Shown: piece after piece, positions 41,822 to 49,591 of the stretch
Layout: each line of letters starts with the position of its first letter
How positions within the stretch are numbered: the stretch's first letter is position 1
Assembly (NCBI RefSeq): GCF_002920535.1
Contig: NZ_PQSS01000001.1
Location: 186,001 to 250,000 of the forward strand
Direction: 5' to 3'
Source: Streptomyces sp. Ru71
Lineage (GTDB): Bacteria; Actinomycetota; Actinomycetes; Streptomycetales; Streptomycetaceae
DNA: 64,000 bases
Position numbers and translations under genes: made by a program
The notes under the pieces: model-generated
Told to the model about the DNA's origin: nothing
The model's database searches: none
The model's input: the letters and a program-made list of their open reading frames with translations, nothing else

Positions 41822-43063
41822 TCACACCCGGCGCTTGAGCGCCTTGGTGTACTCGCTGTCGAGGGTCCGCAGGAACGCGGCCTGGTTGCCGTCGATGATG
41901 AACTGCTGGACGACCGCTTCCAGCATCACCGCCCGGGGGATCTGGTGGTCGACGAAGCCGGTGATCCGGTTCCGGGCCACGTACGGCATGACCGGTAGGA
42001 GTGCCGGATCGGAGGGCGCGGTGCCCTTCAGCGGTGGAATGGCGCTCTGCTCCGCGGCGTACGCGCTCACCACGTCGGGCCGCATCAGATAGTCGATGAA
42101 CTCCATCGACTCCTCGGGGTGTCTGGGGTGGCGGCCCATGGTGAGTGCCACGTCCACTCCGGACACCAGACGGGTCGACCCGGGGTCGTCGCCGGCCGGG
42201 AGGGGGAACAGGCCGATGCCGAAGGCCGGCTTGTACGCCTTGACGGGGGGCAGGGCGTAGCTGCCCTGCACGTACATGGCCGCCTTGCCCTTGGCGAACG
42301 CCTCGTTCGCGGCGTTGTAGTCGCGGGAGAAGGTGTCCTTCTGGGTGTAGCGGTAGATCTCCTTGAGCTTCCGCGCGGTCTCGGGGTACTGCGCGGCAAA
42401 GCTCGTCCGGCCCGCCTTGCGGGCCTTCCAGAAGTCGGCGGGCGTGAGATTGGCGGCGAGCTGGTTGAAGGGCGGCAGTGAGGTCCAGGCGTCCTTGAGG
42501 GATCCGTAGAAGGGGGTGACGCCGGCCTTGCGGAAGGTGGCGGCCGCCGCGATGAGGTCGTTCCAGGTGCGGGGGACCGCGACCCCGTACTGGGCGAACA
42601 GCGCCTTGTTGTAGAGGACTCCGCTGGCGTTGGAGGCGAAGGGCAGCCCGTTGAGTTCGCCCTTGCCGCCGCTGCCGAGATCGCTCAGCACCTTCTTCAC
42701 GCCGGGCAGGATCTGCTGAGCGGCCTTGGTACGGGAGAAGTCGTAGAACACCCCGGCGGAGGCCAGTTCGCCGAACGTGCTGTTGCCGTTGAGGGAGATG
42801 ACGTCGGGGATGTCGTCCTTCACCAGCCGGGTGCGGATCGCTGTCTCCGGTGACGGGACGTGGTGCTGCTCGACCCTGATGCCGGGGTGTTCGGCCTCGA
42901 AGCCGGCGATGAGCTTGTCGAACGTTGCGACGGCCTCCGGCTTGAACTGGAAGAAGTCCAAGGTCACCGTGTGGCCGCCCGTCGACGGCAGGCCGGCGCA
43001 GGCGCTCAGCAGCACGGCGGCCAGGCCGACGGCGACAAGGCCTCTGAGTCCGGTGCGGATCAT
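41822..43063 (-). CDS. Sugar-binding lipoprotein of ABC importer
   Basis: A 413-aa family 1 solute-binding protein. ATG 43063 follows AGGAG. The lipoprotein signal is LVAVGLAAVLLSACAG with lipobox LLSAC. Hallmarks: VTLDFFQFKPEAVATFDKLIAGFEAEHPGIRVEQHHV, IPDVISLNGN, FAKGKAAMYVQGSYAL. It binds an oligosaccharide; flanking alpha-galactosidase and alpha-glucosidase genes suggest raffinose, stachyose, melibiose or similar. Confidence 0.92.
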   Translation of the reverse strand: MIRTGLRGLVAVGLAAVLLSACAGLPSTGGHTVTLDFFQFKPEAVATFDKLIAGFEAEHPGIRVEQHHVPSPETAIRTRLVKDDIPDVISLNGNSTFGELASAGVFYDFSRTKAAQQILPGVKKVLSDLGSGGKGELNGLPFASNASGVLYNKALFAQYGVAVPRTWNDLIAAAATFRKAGVTPFYGSLKDAWTSLPPFNQLAANLTPADFWKARKAGRTSFAAQYPETARKLKEIYRYTQKDTFSRDYNAANEAFAKGKAAMYVQGSYALPPVKAYKPAFGIGLFPLPAGDDPGSTRLVSGVDVALTMGRHPRHPEESMEFIDYLMRPDVVSAYAAEQSAIPPLKGTAPSDPALLPVMPYVARNRITGFVDHQIPRAVMLEAVVQQFIIDGNQAAFLRTLDSEYTKALKRRV

Positions 43064-43083
43064 GCGTGTCTCCTGTCGGGGCG

Positions 43084-45240
43084 TCAGACGCGGTGTGCTT
43101 CGAGGAGGACGGCGCGCTCCGGGTACTGAGCGGGGGCCTGGATGCCGGCGGTCATCAGGACGTGCCCGGGCAGTTCCACCCGGTCGCTGTGCCACCAGGG
43201 GAGCGGGAAGCCGGTGGGGCCCTCGGGCCGGTCCCCGGGTGCGAGCGGGGACAGCCGGTAGAGCGCGTCGGGGTCGAGGCCGGGCAGCCGGACCCGGCCG
43301 GGCGGAGACTGCACGCTGGTCGCCGTCTGGACGAGGGCGTAGACCGCCCGGGACCGGTCGGGGGCGACGACCCCGTGCAGCCACAGGGCCGGGTCGTGGT
43401 GGTCGGCGTGGACGACGGTGCCCGTGTGCAGCAGCGGCCGCAGCCGCTTGTACGCCGCGACCCACTCCGCGAGGCGGGCCCGCTCCTCGGGGGAGGCGAG
43501 GGTGAGGTCCCACTCGATGCCGAAGTGCCCGAAGAGGGCTGTCGCCGCACGGAAGTCGAGGGTGTGGGCCCGGCCGGTGGTGTGGGCGACGGGGGAGGCG
43601 ACATGGGAGCCGAGGAGTTCGGGCGGCAGGAGCAGGCCGGTCCAGCGCTGGATCTGCTGGCGTTCCAGGGCGTCGATGCAGTCACTGGTCCACACCCGGT
43701 CGGTGCGCTCCAGGATGCCCAGGTCGATGCGGCCGCCTCCGGAGGAGCAGGACTCGATCTCCAACTCGGGGTGCAGCGACCGCAGTTCGTCGATGAGCCG
43801 GTACACGGCTGCGGTCTGGGCGTGCACCCCGGCCGTCCCGCGCGGGCTGTGTCCCGCCTCGACCAGATCCCGGTTGTGGTCCCACTTGATGTAGCCGATG
43901 CGGTACTCGGTGACCAGGGCGTCCAGGCGCTCCAGGAGGTAGGCGTACGCCTCCGGGTGGCCGAGGTCGAGGACCTGCTGGTGCCGGGCGGCCGGCGGGG
44001 TGCGGCCGCCCGTGGCCATGATCCACTCGGGGTGGGCGCGGGCGAGGTCGGAGTCCGGGTTGACCATCTCCGGCTCGAACCAGAGGCCGAACTGCATGCC
44101 CAGCGCGTGCACATGGTCCACCAGCGGGTGCAGCCCGTCGGGCCAGACGTCCTTGTCGACGTACCAGTCGCCGAGCCCGGCGGTGTCGTCCCGGCGGCCC
44201 CGGAACCAGCCGTCGTCCAGGACGAAGCGCTCCGCGCCCACCTCGGCGGCGGCGTCGGCGAGGGCCTTGAGCTTGTCCAGGTCGTGCCGGAAATAGACGG
44301 CCTCCCAGGTGTTGAGGGTGACGGGACGCGGAGAACGAGGGTGGTGCGCGCGGTCGCGCAGGTAGCCGTGAAAGCGTGCGGCCAGCTCGTCGAGTCCGGT
44401 GCCGTGGGAGCCGTAGATCCAGGGCGAGGCGTAGGACTCGCCGGCGGCGAGCCGTACCTCGCCGGGCAGCAGGCTTTCCCCGCCGCCGAGCAGGCGCACG
44501 CCCGCCGGGGTGCGCTCGGCCAGTGAGCGATGGTTCCCGCTCCAGGCGACGTGCAGGCCCCACACCTCACCGGTGCGGAAGCCGAAACCGCTCTCGCCCG
44601 CGACGTGCACGAGCGTCGCGTCGATCCCGGTGCGGCCGCGCCAGTTCTCCCGCAGATGGGTCCCGAGGGTGAACTCGTGCCGTTGCGGCGCGCGCTCGCG
44701 CAGATGCCGGCCGGTCAGGTCGAGCAGTTCGGTGGCCTGGCCGGGAACGGGCAGGGTCAGCAGCAGGCCGTCCAGGGTGTACGGGCGCTCGCCCGTGTTG
44801 GTGAGGGTGGCCCGCTGCCGTACCAGGCCCGAGCGGGTGACCTCGATGTGCAGCGTCAGCGCGAGTTCCGCCCGGTCGTCGACGGCGTCCACGGTCAGCC
44901 GGTGCGCCACCGGGCCGTCGCCGGCCTCGGGGCGCACGGAGCGGACCCGGAAGGCGGTGGAGAAGTCCTCACCCTCGCGGTGCCCGGTGAGCCCGGGGGT
45001 GCCGAGCCAGCCGGCGGACTGCTGGGGCAGGACGCTGAGGGGCACCGGCTCGTCGAGCGAGCACGACATGACCTGCGCCGCGTCCGTGAGGGCCAGGTGG
45101 GCCAGGGCGTCGGCGGAGAGGTCGCCGAGATCCGCGCCCCAGTGCAGGACCCGGGGCAGCAGATCGCCGGTGCAGTCCAGGACCAGGCTCGTGCCGGCGG
45201 CGCGGAAGTGGAGGTGGTCGTCATGAAGACGCTCGGCCAT
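43084..45240 (-). CDS. GH36 alpha-galactosidase
   Basis: A 718-aa cytoplasmic enzyme of normal GH36 length. The N-terminal beta-supersandwich covers about 1-300. The barrel has nucleophile D454 (YIKWDHNRDL), acid/base D520 (VWTSDCIDA), the ESCSSGGGRIDLG motif and LDDGWF. It removes terminal alpha-galactose from oligosaccharides. It is the first gene of a five-gene operon with a binding protein, two permeases and a GH13 alpha-glucosidase, divergent from a ROK repressor. Confidence 0.93.
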   Translation of the reverse strand: MAERLHDDHLHFRAAGTSLVLDCTGDLLPRVLHWGADLGDLSADALAHLALTDAAQVMSCSLDEPVPLSVLPQQSAGWLGTPGLTGHREGEDFSTAFRVRSVRPEAGDGPVAHRLTVDAVDDRAELALTLHIEVTRSGLVRQRATLTNTGERPYTLDGLLLTLPVPGQATELLDLTGRHLRERAPQRHEFTLGTHLRENWRGRTGIDATLVHVAGESGFGFRTGEVWGLHVAWSGNHRSLAERTPAGVRLLGGGESLLPGEVRLAAGESYASPWIYGSHGTGLDELAARFHGYLRDRAHHPRSPRPVTLNTWEAVYFRHDLDKLKALADAAAEVGAERFVLDDGWFRGRRDDTAGLGDWYVDKDVWPDGLHPLVDHVHALGMQFGLWFEPEMVNPDSDLARAHPEWIMATGGRTPPAARHQQVLDLGHPEAYAYLLERLDALVTEYRIGYIKWDHNRDLVEAGHSPRGTAGVHAQTAAVYRLIDELRSLHPELEIESCSSGGGRIDLGILERTDRVWTSDCIDALERQQIQRWTGLLLPPELLGSHVASPVAHTTGRAHTLDFRAATALFGHFGIEWDLTLASPEERARLAEWVAAYKRLRPLLHTGTVVHADHHDPALWLHGVVAPDRSRAVYALVQTATSVQSPPGRVRLPGLDPDALYRLSPLAPGDRPEGPTGFPLPWWHSDRVELPGHVLMTAGIQAPAQYPERAVLLEAHRV

Positions 45241-45486
45241 GCGGGAATCCTTGAGGGGAGAGAGAAAGCCCCGGCACCCGTGGCAGGGGTGGGGAGGCGA
45301 GCTGTTCGACTCGTGGAAACTTTCAGCGCGGAAGCATTGCTGCGTCAACCCCTCGGAAACACTCTCTTTCTGCGGCTGTAACACCGGGGAGGAGAGGGCC
45401 ATTGTTTTCGTTGTGGAAGTAACGGCGGGGTGTGTGGGATGCTGAGCCTCGCCTGCCGAGCGTCACTACCCGCGGAGGACCACCCG
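45241..45486. promoter_or_regulatory. Divergent control region between alpha-galactosidase operon and ROK gene
   Basis: This 246-base stretch is AT-richer than its neighbours. It contains three elements with GAAA/TTTC half-sites: GAAACTTTC (45316-45324, palindromic), GGAAACACTCTCTTTC (45355-45370) and TTTTCGTTGTGGAAG (45405-45419). Repeated half-sites in the shared promoter are consistent with ROK repressor operators. No gene is seen inside. Confidence 0.5.
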
Positions 45487-46653
45487 GTGGATGCCACCTC
45501 AGCACCGTCGACCCTGATGACCGGCCCCAGCCGCGCCGTCGCCCTGGAAGTGCTGTTGCGCGGGCCGGTCTCCCGCAGCGAGATAGCCCGCCGCCTGGAC
45601 CTGTCGGCCGGAAGCCTCACCCGGCTGGCCAAGCCGCTGGTCGACCACGGTCTGCTCGTGGAGGTGGACGCCGGCGGCGATCCCGAGTCCGGGACCGTGC
45701 GCCGGACCCGGCCCCTGGACATCAACCCCGCCGCCCACCATTTCATCGGCGCCAAGGTGACCGGCGACGACGTCCACGCCGTCCTCACGACGATGCGCGC
45801 CGGCGTCGTCGCCTCCGCGCACACGCCGCTGCCCGGCCGGGACCCTGCCTCGGTCGTGGCCGCCGTGCGCGAGCTGACCGGACAGCTCACCGCCGAGCAT
45901 CCGACGATCAGCAGGGTCGGCGTCAGCCTCGGTGGACGCGTCATGGACCACACGACCGTCACGGAAGCGCCCTTCCTCGGCTGGTCCCAGGACGTCCCCC
46001 TCGGCAGCCTCCTCGCCGACGCGCTCGGCACTCCCGTCACGGTCGACAACGACCTGCTGGCGCTCACCCGGGCCGAGCACTGGTTCGGCGCCGCCCGAGG
46101 CCACGACCGCTTCGCCGTCATCACCATCGGCGCCGGTGTGGGCTACGGCCTGGTCATGCACGACACCATCGTCGACACCCCGGACGTCGGCGTCGGACTG
46201 CTCGGGCACTGCCCCCTGGACCCGATGGGCCCGCTCTGCCCCAGCGGACACCGGGGCTGCGCCACGGCCATGCTCTCCGAGCACTCCATCCGCGCCGCCG
46301 TCTCCGTCGGACTGTGCCGCCCGGTGACCTACGACGAGTGCCTGGACCTGGCCGCCGACGGTGACCCGGTCGCCACAGCCGTCGTCACCGCCTCCGGACG
46401 CGCCCTCGGCCGCCTCCTGGCCGCGGTCGCCAACTTCACGCTCGTGCAGAAGATCGTGCTCACCGGGGAGGGCGTACGCCTGGCCGAAGTGGCCCGTTCC
46501 GCCGTGGACGAGGGCATCCACGCCGACCGCGCCCAAAGGGCCGTCCCGCTCGACGTGGACGTCCAGCACAGCGACTTCACCCACTGGGCCCGCGGCGCGG
46601 CCGCCACCGCCATCCAGACCTACGTCCTGGGCGACGCTCCGGCCTCGGGCTGA
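45487..46653 (+). CDS. ROK family transcriptional repressor
   Basis: A 388-aa protein. GTG 45487 has a GGAGG 8 bases upstream (an ATG at 45430 is possible). The N-terminal winged HTH (RAVALEVLLRGPVSRSEIARRLDLSAGSLTRLAKPLVDHGLLVE) precedes the ROK sugar-kinase-like domain (VTVDNDLLALTRAEHWFG; ITIGAGVGYGLV). The ROK zinc motif is LCPSGHRGC, where the usual CxCGxxGC middle Cys is Ser. Divergent from the alpha-galactoside operon, which it very likely controls. Confidence 0.9.
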   Translation: MDATSAPSTLMTGPSRAVALEVLLRGPVSRSEIARRLDLSAGSLTRLAKPLVDHGLLVEVDAGGDPESGTVRRTRPLDINPAAHHFIGAKVTGDDVHAVLTTMRAGVVASAHTPLPGRDPASVVAAVRELTGQLTAEHPTISRVGVSLGGRVMDHTTVTEAPFLGWSQDVPLGSLLADALGTPVTVDNDLLALTRAEHWFGAARGHDRFAVITIGAGVGYGLVMHDTIVDTPDVGVGLLGHCPLDPMGPLCPSGHRGCATAMLSEHSIRAAVSVGLCRPVTYDECLDLAADGDPVATAVVTASGRALGRLLAAVANFTLVQKIVLTGEGVRLAEVARSAVDEGIHADRAQRAVPLDVDVQHSDFTHWARGAAATAIQTYVLGDAPASG

Positions 46654-46676
46654 CGACCGATGAGAGGAGCCGACGT

Positions 46677-47414
46677 ATGGCACTGGTCCTGGTGACCGGG
46701 GCGTCGACGGGACTGGGTCTGGCGACCGTGACCGCGCTCGCCGACGCGGGGCACGACGTCGTCCTGCACGCCCGCCACGCCCGCCACGCCGGCCGCGTCG
46801 AGGACCGAGGCGTGCTCGACCGGATGCGCGAGGTCGTCTACGGCGATCTGTCGCGCCTGGACGAGACGCTTCGCGTGGCGGAGCGGGCCGACGCGATCGG
46901 GCGCTTCGACGCGGTCGTCCACAACGCGGGCGTGCTGCACGGCCCGGACGTGCTCGCCGTCAACGTGGTCGCACCCTACGTCCTCATGGCGGCGATGACA
47001 CCGCCGAGGCGCTCGATCTGCCTGAGCAGTTCCATGCACCTGTCGGGATCGACGCGGCTGGACCCCGAAGCCCTCGTCGGCCGCCGCGGCACGTACTCGG
47101 ACAGCAAGCTCTACGTCACGGCCCTGGCGATGGCCCTCGCCGCTCGGTACCCGGATCAGATGGCGCACGCCGTCGATCCCGGCTGGGTGCCGACCCGCAT
47201 GGGAGGGCCTTCCGCGCCGGACGATCTCGACGAGGGACACCGCACCCAGGAGTGGCTGGCGACCGCCGAGGAGGAGGAGATCACCCCGCGCTCCGGAGGC
47301 TACTGGCATCACCGCCGTACCCGCCGGCCTCACCGGGCCGCACTCGATGCCCGGTTCCAGGACGCGCTCATCGGCATGCTCGAAGGACACACCGGTCTCA
47401 CTCTTCCGTCCTGA
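46677..47414 (+). CDS. Short-chain dehydrogenase/reductase
   Basis: A 245-aa SDR with the cofactor motif TGASTGLG, NAG (VVHNAGVL), catalytic Ser (ICLSSSMH) and YSDSK (Y-x-x-x-K). The residue after beta 2 is HARH, which favours NADP(H). It follows the ROK gene by 23 bases on the same strand, so they may be co-transcribed, but the link to sugar metabolism is unclear. Confidence 0.88.
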   Translation: MALVLVTGASTGLGLATVTALADAGHDVVLHARHARHAGRVEDRGVLDRMREVVYGDLSRLDETLRVAERADAIGRFDAVVHNAGVLHGPDVLAVNVVAPYVLMAAMTPPRRSICLSSSMHLSGSTRLDPEALVGRRGTYSDSKLYVTALAMALAARYPDQMAHAVDPGWVPTRMGGPSAPDDLDEGHRTQEWLATAEEEEITPRSGGYWHHRRTRRPHRAALDARFQDALIGMLEGHTGLTLPS

Positions 47415-47482
47415 CCCCCGCACCGCCACCAGCCTCCTCGCGGGCCTGGCCCGGCAACGGGACGGCAGGGCAGCGTGGGGTG

Positions 47483-49288
47483 TCACGTGGACGGCCGGCG
47501 ACGGGCCCGGCCGGGCGGAAGAGCGGCGCGGACCGTCGTGATGACGGCCGTGACCGCCATCAGGAACAGCAGGATGCGGAACGCGTAGCCGAGGGCGTTC
47601 GCGTGCAGCAGGCTGTTCAGGGCCACGAGGGCGAAGCCGAGCCCGCCCGCGATGACGGGCATGCGGCCGACCGGGTTCCGCACCAGGACCAGGACCGCGC
47701 CGATGGCGAGCACCGCCGTGAGGAGCAGGAAGAGCACCGTCTGGAGCACCCCCGAGGCGTAGGTCGCCATGCCCGCGTCGACGGCCTGGCCGGCGGAGAA
47801 TGGGACGCCGGCCGCCGCGAACAGGGTCAGCAGGGCCGGTGCGACGGTCCCGGCCCTGACGACCGGCTCCGGGACCGCCTGCGGGCCGCGGCACCACCGG
47901 GCCGTGGACGGGCGGAGGGCCGCGACCACCGCCGTCACCGCGGCGACGGCCGTCAGAGGGCCGACGACATGGGCGATCATGACGACGGTCTGCGGCCCGT
48001 CCGCGACCTCGTACTGCAGGGCGGCGCTCAGCCCGTGCAGCGCGGTCGCGACGCCCGCCACCGCGATCGTCCGACGACCGGGCAGCCTGCGGCGCAACAG
48101 CAGCCCCACCCCCAAGCCGAGCGCCGCCGACTCGGCCAGGCCCAGCAACAGGTTTCCGACGAGCAGCCCGATGGGTGCACCAGGGTCTGTCAGATAGGTG
48201 ACGCTCAGGGAGATCATGTACACCAGCGGCGGCAGGCAGGTCAGCGCCGCCGCCATGGCGACGGTCGCGGACCGGCGCGCGTCGAGGCCGGTCTCGCCCG
48301 GCCCGTGGCTCGTGACGGGGAGGGTCGGCGGGGCGACGTCGATCCGCTCGGTCGACGCGGTCGTGGCGGCGGTCGGCTCAGGGCGACCCTGGTCGAGCTG
48401 ACGGGTCGTCATCTCCGGGCGGTCCGACTGCCCGGTCGTCGGCTCCGGGCGGTCCAGCCGTCGCAGGGCCGCCGCGACCTGCGCCGCGCTGTCGTGCCGG
48501 CTGCCGGGGTCCTTCTCCAGCAGTCGCAGGACCAGCGCGTCCCAGTCGGCCGACAGGCCCGGCGCGAGGGAACCGGGCGCGGGCGGGGTGTCGGTGAGGT
48601 GGGCGCTGAGATAGCCCAGGGTGTCGGGCGCCTCGAAGGGCAGTCGGCCGGTGAGGAGTTCGAAGAGCACGCAGCCCAAGGCGTACAGGTCGCTGCGGGG
48701 TTCGGGGCGGCCGCGTGCCTGCTCGGGGGCCATGTAGGGCGGGGTGCCGACGATGAAGCCGGTCTGCGTCAGCCGGTCCGTGGTGGCGTACGGGTCGGCC
48801 GCCCGCGCGATGCCGAAGTCCAGCACCTTCACGTCGCCGGAGCCGGTCACCATGATGTTCGAGGGCTTGACGTCCCGGTGCATGACCCCGGCCGCGTGTG
48901 CCTCGGCCAGTGCGTCGGCGACCTGTGAGCCCCAACGCGCCGCGTCCCCCGGGGTGATGCCGCCGCGGCGCAGCAGGGCGTCGAGGCCTTGGCCGCGCAG
49001 CCGTTCCATGACGAGGAAGGGCGTCGCCCGTCCTTCCACGTTCGCCTCGCCGACGTCGTGCAGGGTCACGATGCGGGGGTGCTGGAGCCGGGCGGTGAGC
49101 CGTGCCTCGCGCAGGAAGCGGGCCCGGGCGTCGGTGGCGTGGCTGCCACCGCCGGAGAGCAACGAGATGAGCTTCACCGCGACGTGCCGGTCCAGCCGCT
49201 CGTCCCGGGCCTCCCACACCTGGCCCATACCGCCTTCGCCGAGCGGCTCCACGAGCCGGTAACGGCCTCCCAGTAGCTGGTCCCGCAC
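47483..49288 (-). CDS. Membrane Ser/Thr protein kinase with polytopic C-terminus
   Basis: A 601-aa protein, GTG start. The Hanks-type kinase domain covers 10-270: G-loop GEGGMGQVWEARD, K39, HRDVKPSN with D139, DFG 157-159, and GTPPYMAPEQARG. A Thr/Pro-rich linker (about 275-335) follows. Residues about 345-595 hold six or more hydrophobic helices (for example GLLVGNLLLGLAESAALGLGVGLLL, VLQTVLFLLLTAVLAIGAVLVLV). There are no PASTA repeats. The kinase faces the cytoplasm and the multipass part may sense a membrane or periplasmic cue. Divergent from a secreted subtilase. Confidence 0.92.
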   Translation of the reverse strand: MRDQLLGGRYRLVEPLGEGGMGQVWEARDERLDRHVAVKLISLLSGGGSHATDARARFLREARLTARLQHPRIVTLHDVGEANVEGRATPFLVMERLRGQGLDALLRRGGITPGDAARWGSQVADALAEAHAAGVMHRDVKPSNIMVTGSGDVKVLDFGIARAADPYATTDRLTQTGFIVGTPPYMAPEQARGRPEPRSDLYALGCVLFELLTGRLPFEAPDTLGYLSAHLTDTPPAPGSLAPGLSADWDALVLRLLEKDPGSRHDSAAQVAAALRRLDRPEPTTGQSDRPEMTTRQLDQGRPEPTAATTASTERIDVAPPTLPVTSHGPGETGLDARRSATVAMAAALTCLPPLVYMISLSVTYLTDPGAPIGLLVGNLLLGLAESAALGLGVGLLLRRRLPGRRTIAVAGVATALHGLSAALQYEVADGPQTVVMIAHVVGPLTAVAAVTAVVAALRPSTARWCRGPQAVPEPVVRAGTVAPALLTLFAAAGVPFSAGQAVDAGMATYASGVLQTVLFLLLTAVLAIGAVLVLVRNPVGRMPVIAGGLGFALVALNSLLHANALGYAFRILLFLMAVTAVITTVRAALPPGRARRRPST

Positions 49289-49591
49289 CGCCGGGCCTCC
49301 TCGTTCCGCCCCCGCCGGGATCGCCCCGGCCCCCCACGCCCTCCCGGATCATGCCGCGCCTGCGCACCTCGTACAGGCGATCTGCAGAAACTCCACAAAC
49401 CGCGGCCGCCCGCGTCGCGCCCCGGGACCGCTGCTGACACTCCGCCAACCCGCCCCGACGGCTGTCGCTGAGCCGGGTCCGACCACCGAAGGGGGGTACC
49501 GCACGCCTTCGATAGACCGTTCGATACCGTGTCGCCTTCTTACGCACGATCACGCGGGCAATCTCCCCTGTCCGCTTCCCCATGGAGCGAC
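49289..49591. other. 303-base intergenic region between kinase and subtilase genes
   Basis: It contains the divergent promoters, with no gene or clear operator. CGATAGACCGTTCGATACCG (49509-49528) carries a repeated CGATA, and TCTTACGCACGATCACG follows. CCCATGGAGCG before the subtilase ATG supplies a weak GGAG ribosome binding site. Confidence 0.5.
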
